Positions 34,505 through 46,025 of a stretch of DNA of 64,000 nt are shown here, piece by piece (position 1 is the first letter of the stretch; each line of letters opens with the position of its first letter). A program made the position numbers and the translations under genes. This DNA is from an uncultured Candidatus Saccharibacteria bacterium (GTDB taxonomy: Bacteria; Patescibacteriota; Saccharimonadia; Saccharimonadales; Saccharimonadaceae): positions 682,001 through 746,000 of the forward strand of contig CAOHYA010000001.1 of assembly GCA_948288625.1 (NCBI GenBank). The letters run 5' to 3'. The notes under the pieces were generated by a model, which was not told the origin of the DNA, searched no databases, and was given only the letters and a program-made list of their open reading frames with translations.

Positions 34505-35329
34505 TTATTCAACGTCCAAAAGTGGCGGAGAAAATTCAACCTGCTCAAGGAGTTCTTTACCCGTGAATCGTTGCCGTTTCGGTAGTTCTACCCAGCCACC
34601 ATTATCAGGTGATCCTTCTATGGCATCCGGGTATACCATGCGACGCCAAGTAATTTTGTCACGAATGTCATTCGGGTCTCGCGGGTTTACTCGCGTATAA
34701 TGCGTTACGCTACAATTACGAATAGTGTACCGAGGATCACGGTCGATTGCCTCCCATTCCTCGGGTCGCATCCGCTCAATTCCATACCGGGCAACGTTGA
34801 TAAAATCTCCATGCGATACGACTATCACTCTACGGCCAGATTCCTCACGGTGCAACGTACCTTGGAAGTCACGAAAGCGACCATATACGTCGGGCATACT
34901 TTCGCCACCATCGAACCGTACGTACCATGGCGTCGCTTCGTGCAATTTAGTCGTCAAAGGAAAGTGTGCTCTCTGCTCGGCCCTTGGGACGATACCATAT
35001 ACACCCCAGCTGCGTTCTACAACCCGGTCATCGATCGTCCATTCGCCGGTATCAAGCCCGCCAATATAGGCGGCTGTTTCGCGCGTTCGTAAAAATGGCG
35101 AAACATACCGAGCGTCAAAAGAATCGACACCACCTAAGTTTTCATCGATCCACGTTTTTGCGTTCTTTGCTTGCGAGATACCAAGCGTCGACAGACGCTG
35201 CTTCCAATCGGGTCGATCGTTTATGTCACTTTCGTGAATATGAGATTCACCTTGCTTCGTCATTTTTTGGATAATGTTAGCTTCTGATTGCCCGTGCCGA
35301 ACAAACACTATATCATTTGGCATCGCCAT
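34505..35329 (-). CDS. Histidine phosphatase (phosphoglycerate mutase-like)
   Basis: 274 residues. Catalytic motif VRHGQSEAN, second Arg in RTRETA, and late SHGD with the second catalytic His. The family covers phosphoglycerate mutases and broad phosphatases; the long C-terminal part and the extra N-terminal insert are not those of GpmA. AAGGAA precedes the ATG, and TATACT is upstream. It faces against the NAD genes and sits between nrtR and pncA. A role in sugar-phosphate or nucleotide clean-up is only inference. Confidence 0.87.
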   Translation of the reverse strand: MAMPNDIVFVRHGQSEANIIQKMTKQGESHIHESDINDRPDWKQRLSTLGISQAKNAKTWIDENLGGVDSFDARYVSPFLRTRETAAYIGGLDTGEWTIDDRVVERSWGVYGIVPRAEQRAHFPLTTKLHEATPWYVRFDGGESMPDVYGRFRDFQGTLHREESGRRVIVVSHGDFINVARYGIERMRPEEWEAIDRDPRYTIRNCSVTHYTRVNPRDPNDIRDKITWRRMVYPDAIEGSPDNGGWVELPKRQRFTGKELLEQVEFSPPLLDVE

Positions 35330-35384
35330 AATAATTTCCTTCGTTTACTCCTGTAGTATAGCTTCTTTCAATCCATTTGTACAA

Positions 35385-35405
35385 TTAGTGTTGACTTAAC
35401 AATAA
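35385..35405. promoter_or_regulatory. Predicted NrtR operator 1 before pncA
   Basis: Arms TTAGTGTT and AACAATAA, 8 bp with one mismatch and centre GACTT, identical in centre to the nadD/nadE site. It overlaps the -35 box TTGACT (35391-35396); the -10 TATCAT is at 35414-35419. Confidence 0.75.
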
Positions 35406-35430
35406 GATATGTATATCATTGAAAGTAGAT

Positions 35431-35447
35431 AGTGTAATTAATACACT
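35431..35447. promoter_or_regulatory. Predicted NrtR operator 2 before pncA
   Basis: AGTGTA and TACACT form perfect arms around ATTAA, just downstream of the predicted transcription start. AGTGT/ACACT is the core of known NrtR sites in several lineages. Confidence 0.68.
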
Positions 35448-35470
35448 TAGTAAGCAAAGGAGAAGAATCT

Positions 35471-36100
35471 ATGGAAAAATTTACTGCCGATCGCCTGGTG
35501 ACAATCAACGTCGATGTACAAAATGACTTTTGCCCCGGCGGCGCCTTGGCCGTCACGAACGGGGATCAAGTAATCCCTCCCCTCAACCGACTTAATGACT
35601 TTACTCGGCAACACGACGGTTTAGTCGTTGCCACTGGTGACCAACACCCACGTACAACTCCGCACTTTGAAACCTGGCCAGTTCACTGTGTCGCCGGTAC
35701 CCGAGGAGCTGACTTACGACGGGATTTAAATATCAGAAGCAACGACATTCGGATAAATAAAGGTATGGGACAAACCGACGGATACTCTGCCTTCGAAGGA
35801 ATCACTCATGATGGTTTAACACTCGAAGAAATTATTCGACCAGTCGGGCGCGAACGTGTAGCTGCTGTTTTTGGCGGCCTCGCAACTGATTACTGCGTAC
35901 TCAATTCGGTCCTTGACGGCTTACATGTCGGTCGGCGCAAAGGTGAGCTTCGTGTGTTTGTCGCGCAAGATGCGGTCCGAGCGGTAAATCTTCAGCCGAA
36001 TGACGGAAGAAATGCACTCGCCCGCATGAATCGTGCCGGTGCCACATTGGTAAACAGCATTGATATTCTGACGCAAAAAGCCTTTCAGTTAGCAAAATAA
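35471..36100 (+). CDS. pncA: Nicotinamidase / isochorismatase family
   Basis: 209 residues. VDVQNDFCPGGALAV holds the catalytic Asp, INKGMG the Lys, and GLATDYCVLNSV the nucleophilic Cys; QHPRTTPHFETWPVHC is the metal- and substrate-binding region. It hydrolyses nicotinamide to nicotinate. AAAGGAG precedes the ATG. It is followed after 8 bases by pncB, and the promoter carries two predicted NrtR sites. Confidence 0.95.
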   Translation: MEKFTADRLVTINVDVQNDFCPGGALAVTNGDQVIPPLNRLNDFTRQHDGLVVATGDQHPRTTPHFETWPVHCVAGTRGADLRRDLNIRSNDIRINKGMGQTDGYSAFEGITHDGLTLEEIIRPVGRERVAAVFGGLATDYCVLNSVLDGLHVGRRKGELRVFVAQDAVRAVNLQPNDGRNALARMNRAGATLVNSIDILTQKAFQLAK

Positions 36101-36108
36101 GAAATACT

Positions 36109-37383
36109 ATGAACGAATACTTTTCTCCGACACCAGAACTAGAACGACACATATCCGACGGTCTCGATTTTTATAAGCTTACCATGGGGCAGGTCGCCCT
36201 TGAACGCTTCCCTACCACCGAAGTTACTTTTACTATGAAAAACCGCGCTAATGACTACCCTCTCAGCGAATACGTTGATGTCATGGCACTTCAAGAGCGC
36301 TTTGCCGCCATTCGCGAACAAGGCTTTGACACCGAAGAAATTGCTTACCTCGCCGGGCTGCAAGCTCAAAACGGAACCGCTCGATTTGATGAACCGTATC
36401 TATCATTTCTTGCTGATTTGACATTAAGTGAAGTAACTGTCGAGCTGGACCGTGAAACCGATGACCTCGCAATACGCACAACCGGGCCATGGGCTAACGC
36501 AAGTCTGTGGGAAACCATCGTTATGAGCGAAGTAAATGAACAGTATTACCAAAAACTCATACGGTCTCGAGGATTAGACGAACAAGATATCTGGAAAACC
36601 GGGGACGCTCGGTTAAGCGAAAAAATAGAAAAACTTAAGAATAGGCCGGATATAAAGTTCGCCGACTTCGGTACTCGCCGCCGGTTTAGCGCTGCCTGGC
36701 AAGACCATGCGATCGGAAGGCTTGCCAAAGAATTGCCACGAAACTTCATAGGCACAAGCAACCCATGGTTCGCCTATAGGCATAACTTAGAGCCAATTGG
36801 CACCTATGCCCATGAAATGCCGATGGCATATGCGGCCATAGCCGATAGCCGCAACCAAAACCCCCTCATAGGTCACCATGAAATGATGGTCGACTGGTAC
36901 GACCGTTACGGTGCTGATTTATCGACCGCCCTTACCGATACCTTCACCAGCGAATTCTTCTTCAGTGATTTTACTCAAGAACAAGCCGAGCATTGGAAAG
37001 GTTTGCGCCACGATTCTGGTGACCCGATAGCATTTGGCGAGCAAGCAATTGAATTTTACGAACGACACCATATAAACCCTACCACCAAAACGCTCGTATT
37101 CAGTGACGGACTTAACATTGATACGATCATCCGTCTCGCCGACCATTTCAATGGTAAGGTAAACGTTTTGTTTGGTTGGGGCACGACACTTATGAATGAT
37201 ATGGGGTTGCGTGCGAACAACTTTGTCATGAAAGTTACCGACGTAAATGGGGTCGACACCGTTAAGCTGAGCGACGATGAAGGCAAACATACCGGACCCC
37301 AGACTCAGGTAGATCGTTATATCGCATTTAAAGACGCTCGTCGTACCGTGGCCGAAACGTATAAAGAAATGGCGGCCGTATAG
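36109..37383 (+). CDS. pncB: Nicotinate phosphoribosyltransferase
   Basis: 424 residues. DGLDFYKLTMGQVALERFP at the start, FADFGTRRRFSAAWQ (phosphate-binding Arg/Phe region) and HDSGDPIAFG, plus VLFGWGTTLMNDMG near the end, match PncB. It joins nicotinate to PRPP to give nicotinate mononucleotide. Co-transcribed with pncA, 8 bases apart. Confidence 0.97.
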   Translation: MNEYFSPTPELERHISDGLDFYKLTMGQVALERFPTTEVTFTMKNRANDYPLSEYVDVMALQERFAAIREQGFDTEEIAYLAGLQAQNGTARFDEPYLSFLADLTLSEVTVELDRETDDLAIRTTGPWANASLWETIVMSEVNEQYYQKLIRSRGLDEQDIWKTGDARLSEKIEKLKNRPDIKFADFGTRRRFSAAWQDHAIGRLAKELPRNFIGTSNPWFAYRHNLEPIGTYAHEMPMAYAAIADSRNQNPLIGHHEMMVDWYDRYGADLSTALTDTFTSEFFFSDFTQEQAEHWKGLRHDSGDPIAFGEQAIEFYERHHINPTTKTLVFSDGLNIDTIIRLADHFNGKVNVLFGWGTTLMNDMGLRANNFVMKVTDVNGVDTVKLSDDEGKHTGPQTQVDRYIAFKDARRTVAETYKEMAAV

Positions 37384-37561
37384 CCCTATACTATCTTTTT
37401 CTTCGTAAATGTGCTTAACTAAGCATGTTCAGAAGCACGCCGTATCAAACAGCAAAAGGCGAGCGGATATCTTATACAAGATACTCTCTCTTCTTCGCTA
37501 CAGAGTACCAAGCAAGGTCGATCTGAAAAAGTACTAAGAAGAAAAGAGTATCTACAAGACT
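37384..37561 (+). promoter_or_regulatory. Long 5' leader of the RRM protein gene
   Basis: 178 bases separate pncB from the RRM gene. The stretch is purine-rich near the start codon (AAGAAGAAAAGAG) and has a short hairpin (ATCTTATACAAGAT). A cold-response leader is plausible by analogy with bacterial RRM genes; no firm promoter was fixed. Confidence 0.35.
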
Positions 37562-37897
37562 ATGTCTCAAAATCTATTCATTGGTAGCTTAGCATACGCT
37601 ACTACCGACGACAGCCTCAAGGCTTTCTTTGAAACTATCGGTGAAGTGACCAGTGCCCGCGTGGTAACTGATCGCGACAGCGGCCGTTCAAAGGGCTTTG
37701 GTTTCGTTGAATTTGCTGATGAAGCAAACAACCAAAAAGCTGTTGACGAACTAAACGGTAAGGAACTTGATGGCCGCGCTATCAACGTTAACCTTGCGCG
37801 ACCAAAGGAAGATCGACCTCGTCGTGACTTCGGCGGAAACGACCGTGGTGGCAATGGTGGCGGCAACGGTGGTTCATTCCGCCAACGCAGCTGGTAA
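37562..37897 (+). CDS. RRM RNA-binding protein with glycine-rich tail
   Basis: 111 residues. One RRM: RNP2 (LFIGSLAY, residues 5-12) and RNP1 (KGFGFVEF, about 44-51), followed by a Gly/Arg/Asn-rich tail (about 85-111). This is the layout of cyanobacterial Rbp and other small, often cold-induced, bacterial RRM proteins that bind mRNA. A good terminator follows. The gene has its own long leader. Confidence 0.94.
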   Translation: MSQNLFIGSLAYATTDDSLKAFFETIGEVTSARVVTDRDSGRSKGFGFVEFADEANNQKAVDELNGKELDGRAINVNLARPKEDRPRRDFGGNDRGGNGGGNGGSFRQRSW

Positions 37898-37910
37898 TCC
37901 ATTCAACCTT

Positions 37911-37940
37911 AAAAACAACCCCTTCATGGGGTTGTTTTTA
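37911..37940 (+). terminator. Rho-independent terminator of the RRM gene
   Basis: AAAAACAACCCC and GGGGTTGTTTTT pair perfectly around TTCAT. Confidence 0.92.
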
Positions 37941-37960
37941 TATATACGTACTATTTGGAA

Positions 37961-38560
37961 TTATATCAGTACGATTAACGTCGGAATAAAGAGTACCGCG
38001 AAAATAATCGCAATGGATAGACCAATGCCGCTAAGAATAATCGCCGCTAAAGCTAAGTTATTCGTGTGACCCGCTTTTTTTGATTTATTCAAAGCGATGA
38101 TACCTAAAATGAGCCCTACCAAGTGAACGCCAAGAATCGACAACACCAAGCTGGCGATACCGAGCCCATGGCCTGGGTCGACGCTTGAAACAGGTGCGGT
38201 ACCGTTAGGACCAACTGGCTCGCCTAGCGGAGCAAAAGGAGGCGTGGAATCGGTTGCTGCAGCTTGAGGTGTCGGAGTTGCGTCTGAAACAGGGGCAACT
38301 TCAGGAGTAACCGGAACAGCGGGAATTTCTTGTACGGCGGGAGTTTCCTGAACCTCAGGAGTCGTTGAAGCTTCATGGCTTTCGATAACTTCCGGCGCTT
38401 CGGCGTCAGGTACGACGCCTGGAGTTACCGAGACCGGTTCTTCGTTTGTAGGTGGCTCAACCACAGGTGAAGTTGTCACGGGGGTGTCAGTCGTGGGTGT
38501 TTCTGGTGTAACCGGTTTTTCAGGCTGTGTGCCTGTCGGGTTAGATGGTGTCGGATCCAT
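37961..38560 (-). CDS. DUF4190-type membrane protein with long Pro/Thr/Glu-rich tail
   Basis: 199 residues. Residues 1-125 are low-complexity, rich in Pro, Thr, Glu and Val. Two membrane helices follow in the DUF4190 pattern: GLGIASLVLSILGVHLVGLILGIIALNKSK, then LALAAIILSGIG. Function unknown; the tail may extend through the envelope or stay in the cytoplasm. AAGGAGT precedes the ATG. Monocistronic. Confidence 0.8.
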   Translation of the reverse strand: MDPTPSNPTGTQPEKPVTPETPTTDTPVTTSPVVEPPTNEEPVSVTPGVVPDAEAPEVIESHEASTTPEVQETPAVQEIPAVPVTPEVAPVSDATPTPQAAATDSTPPFAPLGEPVGPNGTAPVSSVDPGHGLGIASLVLSILGVHLVGLILGIIALNKSKKAGHTNNLALAAIILSGIGLSIAIIFAVLFIPTLIVLI

Positions 38561-38626
38561 AAATAATACTCCTTAAGCTTTTACGACCATTGTACAGGAG
38601 TATGGCGTGCATACCAAGTTATGCGC

Positions 38627-38986
38627 TTATCGGAAAAAGGGTGATATCAACCAATCTTGATGTAATGATAAAAAGGTGTTGATAAGGCCGAACCCATTTA
38701 CCAACCATACCGTCACCACGACGACCGCCCCGGTAAGCGACAAAATGGCGATGCGACCAAATATGTTCTGTCGTTTTACCCAAGCTGCCCACGTATCATA
38801 CTTTCCTTTCGTATATGACAGTACCTTCGAGGCAAATTCAAACTCGGTTGACAGTATCGCTAATCCACCGAATACGATCAACCACCCAGGCCCAGGGTAC
38901 GGAACGAGCAAAAGCCCGACTAATACAACCAGCCCACCGACAATCGCGACGAGCACTTTTTTACTCTGGCGTTTGAGTGAATTCAT
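38627..38986 (-). CDS. PGPGW-family membrane protein, 119 aa
   Basis: The family signature is visible: LLVPYPGPGWLIVFGGLAILSTEFEFA, followed by a third helix. PF09656 proteins are small membrane proteins of unknown role. It follows ligA by 6 bases and is the last gene of the lemA-htpX-membrane protein-ligA operon. Confidence 0.85.
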   Translation of the reverse strand: MNSLKRQSKKVLVAIVGGLVVLVGLLLVPYPGPGWLIVFGGLAILSTEFEFASKVLSYTKGKYDTWAAWVKRQNIFGRIAILSLTGAVVVVTVWLVNGFGLINTFLSLHQDWLISPFFR

Positions 38987-38992
38987 TACAGT

Positions 38993-41988
<2,996 letters not shown>

Positions 41989-42005
<17 letters not shown>

Positions 42006-42867
42006 TGTTACGCAACCTGTTAATACGGTCTTCAAGTGGAGGGTGCGAACTAAAGAGCTTTGCGAAAAAGCCCGGGGTTAATGGGTTACTAATAAATAAC
42101 TGGGCCGTTGCAGATTGTTGCTTCTGCATTGGCTTACCAAATGCCTTCAATTTTTCTAAAGCACGCGCCATACCCTCTGAGTCACGTGTCGTAAGTGCCC
42201 CGGACGCATCGGCTAAGTATTCACGCTGACGGCTTATTGCCAACTGCACGATCGTCGCGATAATTGGCGCCAGGATAATAACAACGACACCAATAACTAA
42301 TACGATAGGGTTTGTGTTGCTATTTCGGTTTTCGCCACCAAATAACATAACGCGCAGTACCAAATCAGACAAAATACCTACGGCACTTACCAGCCCGAAA
42401 GCAATCATACTTACCCGAATATCATAGTTTTTCACGTGACCCATTTCGTGTGCCATAACGGCGGTAAGCTCACGGTCGTCCATAATGTCCAGCAAACCGG
42501 TAGTTGCGGCAACAACAGCGTGTTTTGGGTCGCGACCTGTCGCGAATGCATTCGGTGCTGAATCGTTGATGATGTACACCTTCGGCATTTGCATGCCAAG
42601 TGTAATCGAAAGGTTTTCGACGACGCGGTATAGCCGTGGATTATCACGCTTCTCTATTCTTTTGGCGCCCGTCATAACGACCGCCAACTTGGCAGCAATA
42701 AAGTACTGTATGAGTGCGTACACCGTAGCGGTACCGAGTACCCAATACGTAATCGATGTATTTCCGTAGTAAAGGCTTACTAGGTATGCGATAGCGGAAA
42801 TAATTCCGACAAAAACGGCCATGATAAGAAAGGTGTTTCGCTTATTAGCGGCAATTGCATCATACAT
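41989..42867 (-). CDS. htpX: Membrane zinc metalloprotease HtpX
   Basis: 292 residues with N-terminal membrane helices, HEMGH metal site (MAHEMGHVKNYD) and later REYLADASGALTTRD with the third ligand. HtpX degrades damaged membrane proteins from the cytoplasmic face. It follows lemA by 29 bases, as in many genomes; the two are thought to work together. Confidence 0.96.
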
Positions 42868-42896
42868 AGTAAATACTCGGCTTTATCTTATTAGAA

Positions 42897-43460
42897 TTAG
42901 AATTTGACTTCGGTTGGCTTGTTGGCAGCTTCACGTTCAGTTTCATCGACATCGAAGAATTCGCGGTTTTCGAATTTGAACATACCGGCTACGATATTTG
43001 CTGGGAAGGTCTGAACCTTGGTGTTTAAACCAGTGACGCCTGAGTTGTAGAATCGGCGAGAAGCTTGGATTTTATCTTCAGTATCAACAAGTTCGCGTTG
43101 CAGCTCGACGAAGTTCTCGTTTGCCTTAAGGTCTGGGTAGGCTTCAGCAACGGCGAACAAGCTCTTCAACGCACCTTCGAACTGGTTTTCAGCAGCGGCA
43201 GTTTCTTTTACGCCGTTCGCGTTAATAACGTTCGCACGTGCTTCGGTTACCTCTTGGAACACGCCACTTTCATGCTTCGCATACCCCTTAACCGTTTCTA
43301 CGAGGTTTGGAATAAGGTCGAGACGACGCTTAAGCTGAACGTTAATATCGCTCCAGGCTTCATCCACTCGCACGCGAAGTGTAACTAAGCTGTTGTACGT
43401 AGCCCATACAAAAATACCAATGACGACAATGACTGCCAAAATAATCCAAACTGCTAACAT
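42897..43460 (-). CDS. lemA: LemA family protein
   Basis: 187 residues. N-terminal membrane helix ([22 protein letters not shown]), then helical LemA domain with [30 protein letters not shown] and [21 protein letters not shown] and AAGGAG stand before the ATG, so this gene has a full leader. First gene of the lemA-htpX-membrane-ligA-PGPGW operon. Confidence 0.95.
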   Translation of the reverse strand: MLAVWIILAVIVVIGIFVWATYNSLVTLRVRVDEAWSDINVQLKRRLDLIPNLVETVKGYAKHESGVFQEVTEARANVINANGVKETAAAENQFEGALKSLFAVAEAYPDLKANENFVELQRELVDTEDKIQASRRFYNSGVTGLNTKVQTFPANIVAGMFKFENREFFDVDETEREAANKPTEVKF

Positions 43461-43493
43461 TTTTTCTCCTTATTTCTTGTACTCTTATTATAG

Positions 43494-43520
43494 CAAAACC
43501 TCGGCAATTTGCCGAGGTAA
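43494..43520 (-). terminator. Terminator after tRNA-Leu(TAA)
   Basis: CCTCGGCAA and TTGCCGAGG pair; on the minus strand TTTTGC follows, 8 bases from the tRNA 3' end. It abuts the lemA promoter. Confidence 0.75.
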
Positions 43521-43527
43521 TAATTAC

Positions 43528-43614
43528 TGGTGCGCAGAGCGGGACTTGAACCCGCACGACCGTGAAGTCAAGAGATTTTAAGTCTCTCGTGTCTACCAAT
43601 TCCACCATCCGCGC
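43528..43614 (-). tRNA. tRNA-Leu (anticodon TAA)
   Basis: 87 nt with encoded CCA and a long variable arm. Acceptor GCGCGGA/TCTGCGC, anticodon stem AGAGA/TCTCT with loop CTTAAAA, anticodon TAA. Confidence 0.96.
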
Positions 43615-43652
43615 ATATATATGTGAATTGTTTTTATTGAATGTTGCCTGAT

Positions 43653-43726
43653 TGGAGGCACCTACGGGTAACGCTCCCGTCTACACGGTTTTGCAGACCG
43701 TTGCCTAACTTCTCGGCCAAGGCGCC
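43653..43726 (-). tRNA. tRNA-Cys (anticodon GCA)
   Basis: 74 nt with CCA. Acceptor GGCGCCT/AGGTGCC and discriminator U73, a cysteine identity base. Anticodon stem ACGGT/ACCGT with loop CTGCAAA. The T-loop (GGGAGCGTTACCC) departs from the usual TTCGAAT. Confidence 0.92.
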
Positions 43727-43809
43727 ATCCTGGTGGTTCATTATACCAGAGTCTCTGTCAAATGGGCGACCCCTCTGATATACTATTTTCAAATATAAGA
43801 GGATCATGT

Positions 43810-44634
43810 ATGTCAGCAAAGCAGCAAGCGCACACCCCTGTCACTAACAAAAAGAGCTCAAATGAAATCGAACCAGCTCGTATCGGTAAGTTAAAACTTG
43901 CCTTTATGTATGTCCTCATCGGTGGGCTGGCCGCCTCGGCATTAACGGCAATTGTCGCCCTCCTCATCGGCTCGTTTAGTTCTGAAATCCAGAAGTCACT
44001 GCTTACGATCTTCATTTTCTTTAGCCATAGCTTATTTATTTTGGCATTATTATGGTCAGACAAATATAACGAGGTTGGACGGACTCTTCTTCCTACGACT
44101 ATATTCGTGCTCGCTTTAGCTAATATGGTGACTACCACCTTGTCTACGTGGGAAATTATTAGTGCCGATGGCGCTTGGTATGCATTGAGCCTCTATGTAC
44201 TAATAATGGGCGCGGTATTTATCATTGCGGGCATTTTAAAATTATTCGTTAATAAACAAGCAATTAAAGTTGGTATCTACACGACAATTGGCTCAATTGC
44301 CGCACTGGTCATCGCTTTAACTCCATGGATTTTACATATTTTCGTTCGGTTCGACCCGCTTTACTTCCGTATCATCGCAGCTTTGGCGATCTTGGCGAGT
44401 ACCGCTTTTATCATTACTGTTATTTTGCGCGCGATAGCACTCGCTCGGCAACCTGAACTGAACATCACCAAACCGGTTTCAAAGCCTATTCCACAAGGTC
44501 TATTAGCCATCTATATTACCGTTGGTATACTTCTTTCTATGTTCTGGTGGACTGGTTTAGTTGGTTTTGTCGTATCAGCCGTTCAATCCAGTGAACCCAC
44601 TTATGAACGCGACCAATACAATCGTTACTACTAA
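43810..44634 (+). CDS. Polytopic membrane protein, 274 aa
   Basis: About seven membrane helices after a polar N-terminus (MSAKQQAHTPVTNKKSS). Family not recognised. AAGAGGAT precedes this ATG, and TATACT lies upstream; an in-frame ATG 48 bases earlier overlaps that promoter and is less likely. Followed by the MFS gene 41 bases on, which has its own possible -10. Confidence 0.7.
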   Translation: MSAKQQAHTPVTNKKSSNEIEPARIGKLKLAFMYVLIGGLAASALTAIVALLIGSFSSEIQKSLLTIFIFFSHSLFILALLWSDKYNEVGRTLLPTTIFVLALANMVTTTLSTWEIISADGAWYALSLYVLIMGAVFIIAGILKLFVNKQAIKVGIYTTIGSIAALVIALTPWILHIFVRFDPLYFRIIAALAILASTAFIITVILRAIALARQPELNITKPVSKPIPQGLLAIYITVGILLSMFWWTGLVGFVVSAVQSSEPTYERDQYNRYY

Positions 44635-44675
44635 CATCCTTCAAACTCGTTGAGTGAAAGTGTCATACAGATAAG

Positions 44676-45974
44676 ATGAAAAATTTCATACCGGTACTCA
44701 TCAACACAGCCGTCGCTAATATCACGACAAGCTTTCTGTGGTTCGCGCTCACCTTTTGGGTGTATCTTGAAACGAAATCAGTACTCGCAACCGCATTGAT
44801 TGGCGGTACCTATATGCTATTAGTGGCCATTTCAAGCCTCTTCTTCGGGACGTTGGTCGATCAGCACCGCAAGAAAGTAATCATGGTAGCCTCAGGGTTG
44901 TTTACGTTATTCACCTACCTTATCGCCGGTCTCATTTTCGTAACGACACCTGAAGCATCGCTGATCGACTGGACCGGTCCGTTCTTATGGATATTCGCTT
45001 CGATCGTCTTAATCGGCTCGGTAGTAGAAAATATGCGCAACATCGCTCTTTCAACCACCGTAACGTTATTAGTGCCGAAAGAAAAATACGCCAATGCCAA
45101 TGGATTAGTTGGAACCGTACAAGGGCTTGGCTTTTTGGTCACGTCAGTTTTTAGCGGCCTCGCAATTGGGTTTTTAGGAATGGGATGGACGTTGGCAATC
45201 GCACTTGTGCTGACCGTGCTTGCTACTATCCACTTAATTCTTTTCGTTAAAATTCCAGAACAAGAAATTGCTCACGACCCTGAACTTGCCAATAAAAAAA
45301 TTGACATAAAAGGCAGTATCGCGGCGATAAAAGTCGTTCCCGGCCTTATCGGTTTGATCCTCTTCTCGACCTTCAATAATTTTATCGGCGGTATTTTCAT
45401 GGCATTGATGGACCCGTATGGCTTAACCCTCTTTTCGGTACAAATATGGGGAATTGTCTTGGGAATCACGAGCACTGGCTTTATTATCGGTGGAATCATC
45501 ATCGCCAAACGGGGCCTAGGGAAAAAACCGCTCCAAACATTGCTGATAGCTAATATAGTAATGGCGACAATCGGCATGGTATTTGCTATCCGCGAGTTTT
45601 GGCTATTATATGTTGTCGGTATTTTTCTTTACATGTGCCTTATCCCAATTATCGAAGCGACCGAACAAACTATCATCCAACGAGTGGTACCCCTGAAACG
45701 GCAAGGGCGCGTATTCGGTTTTGCCCAAAGTGTCGAAACGGCCGCGGCCCCAATTACCGCTTTGCTCGTTGGCCCGATTGCCCAGTTCTTGGTTATTCCG
45801 TACATGAATAGCGCCGAAGGACGATCACAACTTGGTTGGCTGCTTGGTTCGGGTGAAGCCAGGGGTATCGCCCTATTGTTTGTCATCGGTGGCTTCATCA
45901 TGATCATCGCGGCTATTCTTGCTTTTAAAACAAGGTCTTACAAAGAATTATCTCAGTTCTACAGCAAAACTTAA
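44676..45974 (+). CDS. MFS transporter (exporter-like)
   Basis: 432 residues with 12 predicted helices. The MFS motif A region between helices 2 and 3 reads FFGTLVDQHRKKVIMVAS; a matching loop in the second half reads PLKRQGRVFGFAQ. The family layout is that of H+-driven drug/macrolide efflux pumps (MefA-like). The substrate is unknown. CATACA 6 nt before the ATG may be its -10 box. Confidence 0.9.
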   Translation: MKNFIPVLINTAVANITTSFLWFALTFWVYLETKSVLATALIGGTYMLLVAISSLFFGTLVDQHRKKVIMVASGLFTLFTYLIAGLIFVTTPEASLIDWTGPFLWIFASIVLIGSVVENMRNIALSTTVTLLVPKEKYANANGLVGTVQGLGFLVTSVFSGLAIGFLGMGWTLAIALVLTVLATIHLILFVKIPEQEIAHDPELANKKIDIKGSIAAIKVVPGLIGLILFSTFNNFIGGIFMALMDPYGLTLFSVQIWGIVLGITSTGFIIGGIIIAKRGLGKKPLQTLLIANIVMATIGMVFAIREFWLLYVVGIFLYMCLIPIIEATEQTIIQRVVPLKRQGRVFGFAQSVETAAAPITALLVGPIAQFLVIPYMNSAEGRSQLGWLLGSGEARGIALLFVIGGFIMIIAAILAFKTRSYKELSQFYSKT

Positions 45975-46025
45975 TTATTCGGAGCTATACTAGGGTTTAG
46001 AGCTACTATTCTGAAAGGTAAAAAC

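Noticed and set aside
37567..37902. Minus-strand frame of 111 codons across the RRM gene
   Set aside because: Exact shadow of the RRM coding sequence; Pro/Ser-rich nonsense translation.
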